Origin: Nocardioides sp.
GTDB lineage: Bacteria; Actinomycetota; Actinomycetes; Propionibacteriales; Nocardioidaceae
Length of the DNA: 64,000 nt
Direction: 5' to 3'
Assembly (NCBI GenBank): GCA_025964985.1
Contig: JAOPXU010000412.1
Location: forward strand, 18,615 to 82,614
The stretch's first letter is position 1; each line of letters begins with the position of its first letter. A program made the position numbers and the translations under genes. Below the pieces are notes generated by a model. That model searched no databases, was not told the origin of the DNA, and worked only from the letters and a program-made list of their open reading frames with translations. Shown piece by piece: positions 1 through 10,172 of this stretch.

Positions 1-2293
1 TCCCGTCAGGTGCGGTGCGCACGATCGAGGCCTGCGAGCCGTCGGGAGACTCGAAGGTGACCACCGCGTCCCCGGAGAACGCCAGCATGGCGGTGTCCGG
101 GGTGCTGCTGACGTCCTCGGCACTCGCTCCGACGGAGCTGGTGTATGGCACACCCCAGTTGCCCTCGATAGCGGTCGTCCAGGCGACCTGGTCGCCGGAG
201 ACGGCCGGGGACAGCTCGGTGACCGGGTCGCCGGAGATGAGCTCGCCGCCCACGGGGCCGACGTCGGCGCAGCCGGCGCAGATGTCGTTGCCGTCGAAGA
301 CTTCACGGGCCAGCGACAAGATCCTGGGATCAGCGCCTGCGTCGACCGCGACCTGTTCCACGGCGGTGCGCGCATCGACGAAGCCGGAGGACGGTCCGAG
401 CTGGGTGGTCAGAGCGAAGTACACGATCCGGTCGAAGTCCTGGGCCAACGGGGACTCCAGACCGGTCGAGTTGTCGATCTTGGCCAGGGTGCTGCGGATC
501 GTCCACAGCGAGTTGTTCCAGATGGAGGAGTTCAGGTGCACCCCGCCGTGGTCCTGGTTGCCGAATCCGAGCTCGCCGAGCCGCAGGCCCGGGTTGAGGA
601 CCGAGAGGTAGTCGCCGTAGCCGGTCCCGTCGAGCATGTAGCGGGTGGCGCGCTGCCCGTCGGGGTTGGTCGCGCAGCCGTAGGTGTCGGCCGGGATACC
701 GGTGCAGGACTGCTCGGAGAAGCTGTCGGAGTCACGGCCGAGGTAGGCGTCGCCGATCACGTTGCCGAAGTAGTCGGCGAAGCTCTCGTTGAGCGCTCCT
801 GACTGTCCGGCGTAGATCAGGCCGGCGCTGGTGTCGATGACGCCGTGGGTGATCTCGTGTCCGGCGGTGTCGATGTCGACGGTGGAGCCCGTGATCGGTT
901 CGCCTCCATCGACGCACGGGTTGCCGTAGACCATCTGCGGCGGCGTGAGCGTGCTGCTGTAAAACGCGTTGCACACTGCGTCACTGTTCTCGGAGTTGAC
1001 CGTGGACACCAGGCTGGAGCCCGCGTCATCCCAGGAGCGTCGCCCGAGCTGGGCGTAGAAGTCGTAGACGGCGCGGCTGAGGGCGTGCGCGGAGATCACC
1101 TCGGGGTCGGCGATCTGCGTGCTGTCGGAGGTGTAGACGGGGCCTGGCAGCTGCTCGGTGTCCCGGGCGTCGTTGGTGACGATGCCGCCGGTACCGGTCG
1201 CTGCGTCGTAGGTCGGGGTGGTCGTGTCGATCAGGGCGACGCCTTGGTCGGTCTGCTGGCCCTGTGCGGTCAGCGTCATGCCGAACGGGTCGGTGCCGGT
1301 GACCTCCACGCTCGGTCCTTCCGCGATCCGCGGCACGGCCGCGGCGGCACCGGCGCCGGGCAACGGCGCACCGCGCACGAGCCGCGGAGCCGACCGGGTC
1401 CAGCGGTGGTGGCTGGGGACCGCGCGATCGGCGGCCAGGGCCCGGTTGTCGATGACGTCGCCGGTCGTGGCGTCGAGGTAGAACAATCCGTCGGACAGGG
1501 TGAGACCTTCGCGCTGGCGGGTGACTCCGGCCACCGTGATCTCCCAGGTGAGCACGCCGGTGTCGTGGGGCAGCACGGTCAGCACAGGGTCGCCGACGGT
1601 CTGGCCGCCGGTGAGGGCAGCGATCCGACGGGCTGCCCGGGCCGCCGGGATCTGCGGCTGGGTGGACACGTCGAGGCCGGGGAAGACCCGTCCGCGGACG
1701 TGGTGCAACCGGTCGTCGTCACTCGTGCCGCCGAGGCTGAAGACCAGCTCGCCGTCGCGCACCGGGACGTCGTCGAACGTCTGGGTGGCGCGGATGGTAG
1801 TGGCGGCCGGGCCGGTCTCGTCGAGCTGCAGGGTGCTGGCTTCGCCGAGGGCCAGGTCGGTGTCGTCGATGCCGAACAGCTGCTCGCCGTAGGCGCCCAT
1901 GAGCTCCTCGACCACCGCAGCCCCGGACCCGTTGTCGGGATCGCCGTACCCGCCGCCGGAGAGCTCAGCGAGGTAGCCGGTGACGTCGTCTTGTCGTCCG
2001 ACCCACCCCGAACCGGTGACGGCGCGCAGCTCATCGACGCCGTCCGCGAGGTCGGCCAGCCGGGCTCGCACCACCTCGGAGCTCGTGTTGCGCACGAAAG
2101 CGTCGGAGGCGATGAGGGTGGTGGGTCCGGGGCCTCCGCCGCCGAAGCCGGTGGAGGAGTCCTCATTCCGGGAGCCGTCGCAGCCCGTCGCGGCGAGCGC
2201 GACGAGCGCGACGAGCGCGGCTCCTGCAGTGCGGCGGACGGGGCTCCGGTACGAGCCGGGCGCGATCGAGGCGTTCGGTGGCGGTGTCATCAT
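1..2293 (-). CDS. M4 (thermolysin-like) zinc metallopeptidase, lipoprotein signal; 3' end beyond window
   Basis: Minus-strand translation from ATG at 2293 gives MMTPPPNASIAPG...ALVALVALVALAATGCDG (lipobox) then HEITHGV and NESFADYFGN (HExxH plus downstream Glu of M4 peptidases). Runs off the left edge, so absent from the ORF track. Confidence 0.88.
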   Translation of the reverse strand, partial: MMTPPPNASIAPGSYRSPVRRTAGAALVALVALAATGCDGSRNEDSSTGFGGGGPGPTTLIASDAFVRNTSSEVVRARLADLADGVDELRAVTGSGWVGRQDDVTGYLAELSGGGYGDPDNGSGAAVVEELMGAYGEQLFGIDDTDLALGEASTLQLDETGPAATTIRATQTFDDVPVRDGELVFSLGGTSDDDRLHHVRGRVFPGLDVSTQPQIPAARAARRIAALTGGQTVGDPVLTVLPHDTGVLTWEITVAGVTRQREGLTLSDGLFYLDATTGDVIDNRALAADRAVPSHHRWTRSAPRLVRGAPLPGAGAAAAVPRIAEGPSVEVTGTDPFGMTLTAQGQQTDQGVALIDTTTPTYDAATGTGGIVTNDARDTEQLPGPVYTSDSTQIADPEVISAHALSRAVYDFYAQLGRRSWDDAGSSLVSTVNSENSDAVCNAFYSSTLTPPQMVYGNPCVDGGEPITGSTVDIDTAGHEITHGVIDTSAGLIYAGQSGALNESFADYFGNVIGDAYLGRDSDSFSEQSCTGIPADTYGCATNPDGQRATRYMLDGTGYGDYLSVLNPGLRLGELGFGNQDHGGVHLNSSIWNNSLWTIRSTLAKIDNSTGLESPLAQDFDRIVYFALTTQLGPSSGFVDARTAVEQVAVDAGADPRILSLAREVFDGNDICAGCADVGPVGGELISGDPVTELSPAVSGDQVAWTTAIEGNWGVPYTSSVGASAEDVSSTPDTAMLAFSGDAVVTFESPDGSQASIVRTAPDG

Positions 2294-2302
2294 CGTGTCC
2301 GC

Positions 2303-3412
2303 TCAGCCGCCGGCGAACAGGTCGATCGACCCGTTCAGCAACACGCTCCAGCTCTCCTGGGTCGCGGTGATCTCGTCGAAGGATGAGTTCTCGATGTTGA
2401 TCATCAACACTGTGCCGTCCTGGCGGACCGCGGCGTAGATGTCTCCGGCGACCGGGGCGGAGCCCTGGGAGTCGGTGTAGGTCGCCTGATAGCTGATCAG
2501 CGCTGCCGAGACGACGCCGCCGAACGGCTGCAGCGGCGTGATGTCGGAGAGCTCGGTCTGGGTGTAGGTGTCGGGGGCGAGGAAGAGCTCGATCTGTCCG
2601 TTGATCACGTTGCCGGCCTCGACCGAGGCGTCCTCCACAGCACCGGTGACGATGTAGACCAGGTTGTTCTGGTCATCGGCCATGAGGACGTTGCCCTGGG
2701 GGTTGTCGGTGAGCACCTGGAAGTTCGAGGGCACGACGACCTGCACGCCGTACTCGGGCAGGGTGAGGACATCTCCGATGGCCTCCGTGGGCTGCGTCGG
2801 CTCAGCGGGCGGTTCGACCGGCGGTTCTGCCGGCTCATCGACCGGGGGGACCGGCGCATCGCTCGTCGCCGGTGCAGTCGGCGTGCTCGGCGCAGCGGGC
2901 GTGCCGGGGGCCGGGGTGGTGCCCGGCTGAGGCGCGGCGGTGCCGACCGGCTGGGGGTTCAGCACGCTGGAGCCTTGGCTGCTCTGGGACCGGTCGTCGG
3001 AAGTGGGGGAGTCGTCTCCGCCTCCGAACGCTGCGGCACCGACCGCACCGAACACGCCGGCGGCCACGACACCACCCACGATCAGACCGATCGTCTTGCC
3101 CTTGCCGGACTTGAAGTTGCCACCAGGGGTGGCGACCGGCGCGTATGACGGCGGGGGGAAGCCCGGCCCGGCGTGACCGGGTTGCGGGGTGTATCCCGGC
3201 TGCGGGGCGTACCCGGGCTGAACGTGCTGGTCAGGCTGAACCGGCTGGCCGGGCTGGCCGGGCTGAACGGGTTGTGGAGCGTAACCCGGCTGCGGGGCGT
3301 ACCCGGGCTGCTGCGGCGGCTGGGCTACGCCCTGCTGGACCGGCGGGACCGGCTGCTGAACGGGCTGCGGGGGGATGGGCTGCTGGGGGACGGGAGCCTG
3401 GGGATCGCTCAT
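2303..3412 (-). CDS. Proline-rich single-TM protein with QPGYAPQPGY repeats and a folded extracellular domain
   Basis: ORF 369 aa; P/Q-rich N-terminus, TM segment GKTIGLIVGGVVAAGVFGAVGAAAF, C-terminal domain. Confidence 0.8.
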   Translation of the reverse strand: MSDPQAPVPQQPIPPQPVQQPVPPVQQGVAQPPQQPGYAPQPGYAPQPVQPGQPGQPVQPDQHVQPGYAPQPGYTPQPGHAGPGFPPPSYAPVATPGGNFKSGKGKTIGLIVGGVVAAGVFGAVGAAAFGGGDDSPTSDDRSQSSQGSSVLNPQPVGTAAPQPGTTPAPGTPAAPSTPTAPATSDAPVPPVDEPAEPPVEPPAEPTQPTEAIGDVLTLPEYGVQVVVPSNFQVLTDNPQGNVLMADDQNNLVYIVTGAVEDASVEAGNVINGQIELFLAPDTYTQTELSDITPLQPFGGVVSAALISYQATYTDSQGSAPVAGDIYAAVRQDGTVLMINIENSSFDEITATQESWSVLLNGSIDLFAGG

Positions 3413-4623
3413 GACTGTCCTCCGTTCTTAAGCGAGCCGCTATCGGAAGCTGTTGCTGGCGCGGACATGTGCTTGCGGGCCTGGTGGGAGGAGGAGCGGA
3501 CCGAGGTGCCGCACGCGATGCAGAACATGGAGCCGACGAGCAGCATGTTTTCGCACTCGGGGCAGAAGGTCTCGACGAACGACTCCCGCTTCGACCCGGT
3601 CTTGGCTGCGTCCTCTATAGCGGCCTCGAGCAGAGCGGCTTGGAGCATCACCCGGATGCGGATGACGAGGAAGCCGAGGATGATCAGGCCCCACAGCAGC
3701 CCGAGGGCCTGGCCGAACGGCAGGTGCGCGGCGGCCCGCACGCCGAGCCAGTACAAGATGTTGGCGCCGGCTGCGAGAGCGAAGTTGCGCAGGTACAGGC
3801 CGGTGAAGCCGTCGTAGCCCTCGCCCTTGCCGGAGAACGACGCGACCGCGATGCCGGTGGCGGTGCCGTAGATGAGGGACTTGACCACCATGACGTTCAA
3901 GACGATGACCAACCAGCTCGCCAAGCCCTGGGTGGTGCGGAACTCGCCACTGGTGAACACCGAGCCGAAGACGATGATGGTCTCGAACGCGGCGTAAGCC
4001 GTGCCGGCGGCGATGCCGAAGGTGAGGCCGTCGATCATGTCGTCGAACTGCGGACGCCTGGCGAGCAGTACCGCCGGGAGGTTCTTGACCACCTCGGCGA
4101 TCAGCGGGAGGGCCACGGCGAACAGCAGCAGACCGGTGATCGACAGCGACTCGATGCCGCCGCGTCCTGAGGACTGCAGCAGCTGTCGCCACTCGGTGTC
4201 GAAGACCCACTGGTAGAAGGTGAGCGAGACGAGCACGGCGAGTGCTCCGGTGACCAGGAACAGGCCGGCGACCACTGGGGCCGGCGCGTCCTCCCACATG
4301 TTGACGTCGTAGATGTAGACCAGGTAGGCGATCGGCACCATGAACGCCGCTGCTGCGATGGCGATCGGCAAGAAGCCCAGGGCGGCGCTGCCGACGATGA
4401 ACACGGCGCTGAGGATCATCGCCCAGCGGTAGTTGTCAGCCGTTTCGCGATTGGTGTGGGGCATGATCGTGGAGATCAGCGCGAACTGGTTGACCCCCTC
4501 CGACGACTGCACCGCGTAGGTCGACGTCCGCGAGGACGCGTTGCCGCGGAGTGAGGCTCCGCAGCGATGGCAGAAGGCTGCAACTTCAGGATTGTCGGTT
4601 GCGCAGGTCGGACAAGTTGCCAC
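3409..4623 (-). CDS. PrsW-like intramembrane protease with N- and C-terminal zinc ribbons
   Basis: ORF 404 aa: CPTCATDNPEVAAFCHRCG at N-term, multiple TMs, AEVVKNL and AAFETI motifs, C-terminal CPECENMLLVGSMFCIACG. Confidence 0.78.
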   Translation of the reverse strand: MATCPTCATDNPEVAAFCHRCGASLRGNASSRTSTYAVQSSEGVNQFALISTIMPHTNRETADNYRWAMILSAVFIVGSAALGFLPIAIAAAAFMVPIAYLVYIYDVNMWEDAPAPVVAGLFLVTGALAVLVSLTFYQWVFDTEWRQLLQSSGRGGIESLSITGLLLFAVALPLIAEVVKNLPAVLLARRPQFDDMIDGLTFGIAAGTAYAAFETIIVFGSVFTSGEFRTTQGLASWLVIVLNVMVVKSLIYGTATGIAVASFSGKGEGYDGFTGLYLRNFALAAGANILYWLGVRAAAHLPFGQALGLLWGLIILGFLVIRIRVMLQAALLEAAIEDAAKTGSKRESFVETFCPECENMLLVGSMFCIACGTSVRSSSHQARKHMSAPATASDSGSLKNGGQS

Positions 4624-5297
4624 GGTGCTGGTCTCCCTCGGGCGGGGTGATGGAGTTGTGAGGCCCGAGATGCCGTCAAGCCGGATCCTTCACCTCGCGA
4701 ACTGAGGGCGTTCGCGTTTTACACAATGTGCTAGGAAAAAAGTTTGTGTGACTAGGAGGGAACGACTGTTGCGGCCGCTGGCTCTGGTCGGCTGCGGCGT
4801 CCGGGTAGTTCCGAGGCCGCGTAACGCCGAGACGCCGCCGGCGACCGATCGGTCCGTGCGCCGCTCGAGTCATGTCACAGCCGCTGACTGGAGCGGCTAG
4901 GCCACCGTACGGTGCGATTGGATGCCGGCTGTTCGGGAGTGTGGTCGGCGCTCCGGGGCCGCCTCGTCCTATGCCGCTGCTGTGGCGGGGCGGCCTCCCG
5001 GATGCACGACTTCCCCAGGGCGACCCACGCGCAGCGCTCGCTGATGCTGCCTCGCTCTTCTCCGACGAGGCAGCACCAGCAGCAGCCGCGTCCGCTCCTG
5101 TGGGGACAAGAAGACGGACGGCGACACCGGACGACTCGGATGCTCGCCCTGGCTCCGCGACGCTAGGGACGTTCTCGCCAGCACGCAGCCGATTCGGGAT
5201 GAGTCTCACCAGTTGTAGGGAAAGCGCCGTCGCCCAGGCCCGTGGGCTGAGGAGACGGGCTCGAGAGCTGGTCCCGCCCCGAGCGAACGCGGCGGGA

Positions 5298-5483
5298 TCA
5301 CTCATCGCCGAGTGGGTTGAAGGCGTACAGAAGGACAGCGCCGGCTCCGACGATGAGGCCGGCACACAGAACCGCAGCCGCGGCGCACGCGGCCGCGATC
5401 AGGCGTGTCCGGGCCCGGTTTTCGGGCGGGTTCGATGGTTGAGCCGGGTAGGAACCGCTGCCGAACGTGTCGTTGTCGGTCAT
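5298..5483 (-). pseudogene. Truncated paralog of the membrane protein encoded at 56269-56760
   Basis: MTDNDTFGSGSYPAQPSNPPENRARTRLIAAACAAAAVLCAGLIVGAGAVLLYAFNPLGDE* aligns to MTDHHPSGIGAYPARPSDRPRNRTRRSRRMIAAACVAGAVLLAGVVVGAGAAVLHAFNPVGDEW...; stop replaces the Trp codon. Upstream ~90 bp also similar. Confidence 0.65.
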
Positions 5484-5676
5484 CGTCCGAGTCTGTGCTT
5501 GTCCGAGCGGCTCGACGTGAGGCTTGGTACTCACCGCCGCTACACGATGAGTGCTTCGGCTGCGACAACCCAAGACCTCTGGCATCGCGACCCGAATGTG
5601 TCGACCGAACTGCCGCATGCAGTGTCCGATTTCCGCTAGCCGTGGGCCCAAATATGGTCTCAAATATCGACAAAAA

Positions 5677-5808
5677 GGTTCCAGTTCGGTAACGACGCGA
5701 CATGTCGTGAACGACGCACAAAACACCGTCTCACCTGCGGAAACACTGCCTTCCTCCGTCGGGACAGTTCGGGCCAGATCGCGTCCCAAACCTTCTGATT
5801 CCGCCTAC
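5677..5808 (+). repeat. Left copy of ~130-bp diverged direct repeat (34-bp core 5775-5808)
   Basis: Core CAGATCGCGTCCCAAACCTTCTGATTCCGCCTAC matches 31/34 to 53230-53263; weaker collinear similarity extends upstream to GGTTCC. Confidence 0.65.
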
Positions 5809-5846
5809 GGATCAAAATGTTCGGGGTTCGAATCCCTACAGGCGCA
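5805..5846 (+). other. 3'-half fragment of a tRNA-Arg(ACG)-like gene (attachment-site-like remnant)
   Basis: CTACGGATCAAAATGTTCGGGGTTCGAATCCCTACAGGCGCA: anticodon loop CTACGGA, T-loop TTCGAAT and acceptor strand present; no matching 5' acceptor (GCGCCTG) upstream. Confidence 0.55.
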
Positions 5847-6092
5847 CAAGATGTTCGAGCGACGGATCGGCCTCTGACCTGCGGAACGCGCAGGCGGGGG
5901 CCGTCTGTGTGTCCGGGGTTCGGATCCATCGTCGTGGTCAGGACACACAACGGTGCCGGGCATGACACACAACGCACGGGTCTGCGCGACGCCGCCGGCA
6001 CTGCATGGGCCCGACAACCGAACCCGGTCACGACGCATCACACGGCTCGACCGCGCTCGCCTGCGTCGTCGTCCCATCACGGAGGTCCTGTC

Positions 6093-6590
6093 ATGCGTCG
6101 CACCACGTCCACTCGCCCACTCCTCACGTCGGCCGTCCTTCTGGCGCTCGCCCTGACCGGATGCGGCGACGATGAATCGGCAGCCGTCGCGTCCGAAGGC
6201 GCGACCTCGCCGGCGACAGAACCGGCCACGACCACTGTTGACGTCGAACCGACTGCGTCACCCACCGAGACCGACACCGACTTCCCGGAGGCTGTCGAGG
6301 CGCCTGAGCAAGGCCGCACCTACGGCGTCGTCGTACTCGGTGATGCAGCGGACCTGACCGCGACACAGGAGGCGGTCGCCCAGTACGGATTCGAGGCCTA
6401 CACCGCCGACATCGGGTGCCTTCGCGGGGCCGGCCCAGCGTTGGCCATCGCGGACGGCACCATCGTCAGCTACCTGACCTTCGCCGACATCGACGCAGCC
6501 CAAGACGTCTACTCCCTCTACACCTACCTCGAGCCCGACGCCAAGATCCTGGGTGCGGCCGCGGCCGCCATCTACTGCTTGGACGGATGA
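6093..6590 (+). CDS. Small lipoprotein, unknown function
   Basis: MRRTTSTRPLLTSAVLLALALTGCGDDES lipobox; RBS-like GGAGG at 6081. Confidence 0.8.
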   Translation: MRRTTSTRPLLTSAVLLALALTGCGDDESAAVASEGATSPATEPATTTVDVEPTASPTETDTDFPEAVEAPEQGRTYGVVVLGDAADLTATQEAVAQYGFEAYTADIGCLRGAGPALAIADGTIVSYLTFADIDAAQDVYSLYTYLEPDAKILGAAAAAIYCLDG

Positions 6591-6892
6591 CCCTCCCTCC
6601 GTGACCGCCGGCCGGGGCCTGGTGCGAAGGCAGTGACCCGCGGGGGGGTGATGAGGCGCGCTGGTAGCGCCTACTCCACTCCTGCCCGTTCTAGCCGGGC
6701 CGGGTCCGAGGATGCCCGCTTCTCAGCGGGAGATGTCGGGGCTCCTGCCAGCAGGTCGACAGTCCCGCCGACGGCGCGACCAGTGCCCGCTGAGCGGCAG
6801 GTTCGGGGGAGGTCGCTGTGCGGCAACGGCGGGAACCGCGCCCATTGGACCAACGACGCCTCTGAACGCGCGACAACGGGTACCTCGCCAGG

Positions 6893-7159
6893 GTGACCGT
6901 GTACGTCGCCTGGACATCGGCGGACCTCGGCGACTTCGATCCGTCGCGAGACCTGGCCGGGCCTTGGCGCGAGGTGGTCATCGCTGCCAGCGGGCTGGCC
7001 TTCGTGGACAGCGACGACACGCTGTCATGCGTCTACCACGCTTTGAAGTGGTCGCTTCCCGACGACGTTGCTCTCGCTGTCAGCCCGGTCGCCGACGTGC
7101 CGAAGGCCAAAGGCCTTGCACCCGGCACGAACAGCTGGCTCCGAGCGCGGTTCAGGTGA
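6893..7159 (+). CDS. Hypothetical protein (88 aa)
   Basis: ORF with coding-like third-position GC; no family recognised. Confidence 0.45.
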   Translation: MTVYVAWTSADLGDFDPSRDLAGPWREVVIAASGLAFVDSDDTLSCVYHALKWSLPDDVALAVSPVADVPKAKGLAPGTNSWLRARFR

Positions 7160-7339
7160 CGCTGACGTGCCCCGCGTCGTTCGCGGGTGGCGGCTCAGCG
7201 GCAGGGCCGCACGGTCGAGCGGGGCCAGCAGCAGCATGCGACAGGCGCGACGCCGAATGTCCAGCCAGTGCCATGGCCTCGCCCGTCCCACCCCGATGAC
7301 GGCGTCGGAGGAGGCCCGCTTGGTGCTTGGCTCGACTCC

Positions 7340-8251
7340 ATGCGCATCTTCTTCACCGGCGGCAGCGGCAAGGCCGGACGCCACGTGGCGCCGTACCTCG
7401 CCTCTCAGGGCCACCAGGTCACCAACGCCGACCTCACCCCGCTCGGCGACCCCGACGTCACCGACCTCAAGGTCGACCTCACCGACGCAGGCCAGACCTA
7501 CTCGGCGCTCGCCGCCGTACCCACGCAGGCCGACCTCGACGACCCCGACCTCGACCTCACGCACGGGTCGGCGTACGACGCCGTGGTCCACTACGCCGCC
7601 ATCCCCCGCCCGCTGCTCACCACCGACGCCACCACGTTCGCGACCAACATCCTCACGACCTACCACGTCCTCGAGGCCGCGACCCGGCTCGGGATCCTCA
7701 AGATCGTCTTCGCCTCCTCCGAGACGACGTACGGCGTCTGCTTCGGGCAGGGCGACCGCAGGCCGCTCTACGTGCCGGTCGACGAGGAGCACCCGGTCGT
7801 GCCGGAGGACTCCTACGCGATGTCGAAGGTGGCTGGCGAGGTGACCGCGCGGTCCTTCCACGCCCGCACGGGCGCCGACATCTACGGCCTGCGCATCAAC
7901 AACGTCATCGAGCCCGACGAGTACGCCGAGCTGTTCCCGCCGTTCCTCCAGGACCCGTCGCTACGCCGCCGCAACCTGTTCGCCTACATCGACACCCGCG
8001 ACCTCGGGCAGATGACCCTGCGCTGCCTGCAGACCGACGGGCTGGGCTACGAGGTCTTCAACGTCGCCAACGCCGACATGTCCGTCGCCGAGACCACCCA
8101 GGAGGTCATCGACCGCTTCTACGACGGTGTCGAGGTGCGCCGTGAGATGGGACGAGACGAGACGTTCTACTCCATCGACAAGGCACGCCGGCTCCTGGGC
8201 TACGAACCGGAGCACTCCTGGCGTGACGTCCTCGACGACCCGCGCGAGTAG
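7340..8251 (+). CDS. NAD(P)-dependent epimerase/dehydratase (extended SDR)
   Basis: MRIFFTGGSGKAGRHVAPYL Rossmann motif; YAMSKVAGE (YxxxK). Confidence 0.88.
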   Translation: MRIFFTGGSGKAGRHVAPYLASQGHQVTNADLTPLGDPDVTDLKVDLTDAGQTYSALAAVPTQADLDDPDLDLTHGSAYDAVVHYAAIPRPLLTTDATTFATNILTTYHVLEAATRLGILKIVFASSETTYGVCFGQGDRRPLYVPVDEEHPVVPEDSYAMSKVAGEVTARSFHARTGADIYGLRINNVIEPDEYAELFPPFLQDPSLRRRNLFAYIDTRDLGQMTLRCLQTDGLGYEVFNVANADMSVAETTQEVIDRFYDGVEVRREMGRDETFYSIDKARRLLGYEPEHSWRDVLDDPRE

Positions 8252-8316
8252 GGGCCCGTCCGCGCCATTTCGGTGACTCGGCCGAACATGCCGGGCTCTC
8301 GGCGACACTCGCGGAC

Positions 8317-8604
8317 GTGGACGAAGACAGTGCCGTCGTGCTCTGGACCGGTCACGGACTCCGGCCTCGGCCGCGCCGCGACGACGCAGCCGTGGTGCGC
8401 GAGTTCGGTGAGGCCCGAGGTCGCGCCCTGCTCTCGGCGATCCTCTCGGTCTACATGGTCCCCGGAGTGTTCCGAACACTCTCCGACTTCCTGCTGCTGC
8501 CCGCCGCAGTCGACGTCGCCCGCTCCGTGGTCTACCTCGGTGACATCGGCGTCGGGCACGACCTGCTCGTCCTCGCCGTCTGGGGGCCGTCGGCCTGGCT
8601 CTGA
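8317..8604 (+). CDS. Hypothetical protein (95 aa)
   Basis: GTG-start ORF with coding-like third-position GC. Confidence 0.45.
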   Translation: MDEDSAVVLWTGHGLRPRPRRDDAAVVREFGEARGRALLSAILSVYMVPGVFRTLSDFLLLPAAVDVARSVVYLGDIGVGHDLLVLAVWGPSAWL

Positions 8605-8843
8605 ACTTCCTCGTGGTCGACCCGTGGCTGAACCGGAGCGGGGCTGAGCCCCACGCGCCGATGGGCCCCAAGCACGGACGCACCGCAGGGGCGGACGCAA
8701 CTCCAGCTGCCCAGTAGCCAGGGCCCGACCCTCAGCATGTTCAGGCGACTCGACGCACTCGACGCGACCTGAGCAACGGGCCAGTGACCGTCCCATCGTG
8801 CATGCGCAACGTGAGACGGTGACCCGCGCCGTTCGTGCAGGGT

Positions 8844-9188
8844 CTAGTCGAGGTCGGCGGTCAAGGCTGTGCGGTCGTCGCCGGCGGAGGCGCGGTCGTC
8901 CCTGGCGTGTCCACGGTCGATCGCGGCGTGGCGGCGACCAGGAGCGTCCCAGCCGTAGGTGTCGGACGGCTCGTGGTCGACGAAGGCCCGAAGGTCTGCG
9001 TCCCGGTCCCGCTCGCTCGCCTGCCCGTCGCGGTCCTCGGCGTCGGCATCCCGGGCGTCGGCACCTTCGAGGACGTCTCGCGCGACCTGGATGCGCTGCT
9101 CGAGCACTGACTCGCGCAGCTCCAGCTTGGCCTCGCGTCGATCGAGATCGGCCTCGCGGCGTTCGAGCTCGCGTTCACGGTCGTCCAT
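8844..9188 (-). CDS. Charged coiled-coil (R/E/D-rich) protein
   Basis: MDDRERELERREADLDRREAKLELRESVLEQR heptad-like repeats. Confidence 0.6.
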   Translation of the reverse strand: MDDRERELERREADLDRREAKLELRESVLEQRIQVARDVLEGADARDADAEDRDGQASERDRDADLRAFVDHEPSDTYGWDAPGRRHAAIDRGHARDDRASAGDDRTALTADLD

Positions 9189-9340
9189 GCCGACGAGTCA
9201 ACCACGAGAATCGCCGCAGACCGTCAGCTCGCTCCCGTCCCCGCAGCGGGGGCGATCAAGGGGGCCGCTGGCCACCGCGCCCGCTGGCGACCCCGATCGT
9301 GCTCGGACGCTGGGCCGTCCGTCTTGCTCCACCGGGCGGC

Positions 9341-10027
9341 TCACGTCGTCCGCTCTGCGCGGCGTTTGATGCCGAGCATCATCTTGCGTTCCATCAGCAG
9401 GTGGATCGGTGCCAGGGCGTACTTGTTGCTCATCCAGGCGAGCGGGCTCGGTGCGAAGTCGTTCTGGAAGCGCACGACCAGTCGGCACCGCTCGGGCCCG
9501 ACCGGTTCGAGCCGGAACGTCCAGCTGGGGTAGGGCACGTGTGCCGCGTACGCCGCGGCCCGGGTCTGGGGCGGCCCCAGCACGAGCAGGTAGGGGGCGG
9601 TGATGGTGGCGACCGCGAAGCGCAGCGGGGGCTGGGTGCCCTCGGGCACCATCCGCACGATGTCGCCGACCGCGAGGTGCTGCAGGTCCGGGTCGACCCG
9701 GTCGATGCTGTGGATGTGGCACCCGACGAGGTTCTCGAGCCAGTCGTAGCTGTAGAGGCCGCCGCGGCCTTGACCCATCTGTACCAGCCACGGCCACACC
9801 GCCCTCACCGGCGCCTGGATGGTCACAGCGTGGGTGCTGCGGTACTTCGGTGTGTCGACGATGTCGTCACCGGTGATCCACTCGGTGGCCTCGGCGTCCG
9901 TGGCGCCCCACTGCAGCATCCGCCTCCAGTGCGCAGCGACCCACGCTGAGGCCGCGAGCGAGGCGATCAGGGTCGCCAGGGAGGTGCCGACCAGGAGGCG
10001 GTGGGGCGGCGGCGTGCTCGGCGTCAA
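9341..10027 (-). CDS. SRPBCC-family (START/Bet v1-like) protein
   Basis: ORF 228 aa: [39 protein letters not shown] typical of membrane-anchored SRPBCC proteins. Confidence 0.75.
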   Translation of the reverse strand: MTPSTPPPHRLLVGTSLATLIASLAASAWVAAHWRRMLQWGATDAEATEWITGDDIVDTPKYRSTHAVTIQAPVRAVWPWLVQMGQGRGGLYSYDWLENLVGCHIHSIDRVDPDLQHLAVGDIVRMVPEGTQPPLRFAVATITAPYLLVLGPPQTRAAAYAAHVPYPSWTFRLEPVGPERCRLVVRFQNDFAPSPLAWMSNKYALAPIHLLMERKMMLGIKRRAERTT

Positions 10028-10172
10028 GAGTGGCTCCTGGGGTGAGGGTCGGTTGCTGCCGCCGTCGTGTCGATGTCCTGAGGTGGGCCCTGGCGTGGGC
10101 GGACGACGGGGCGCGGGTGGGACCCGCTCGCTCTCGCTGCCAGAGCACGAGCCGCGGCTGAGGCGACCTGGC

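Noticed and set aside
845-2386. 513-aa plus-strand ORF
   Set aside because: Antisense to the M4 metallopeptidase reading frame; low-complexity Gly/Val/Arg composition typical of GC-rich antisense ORFs.
5760-5850. Complete tRNA gene
   Set aside because: Only the anticodon-loop to 3' half is present; no 5' acceptor or D-arm upstream that pairs.
6640-6800. Stacked short hairpins (AGGCGC...GCGCCT, CCCGC...GCGGG) suggestive of a riboswitch
   Set aside because: Short GC stems are common at this composition; no conserved riboswitch core recognised.
8775-8795. GGGCCAGTGACCGTCCC near the 8.8-kb intergenic region
   Set aside because: Extra bases break the half-site spacing; weak match only.
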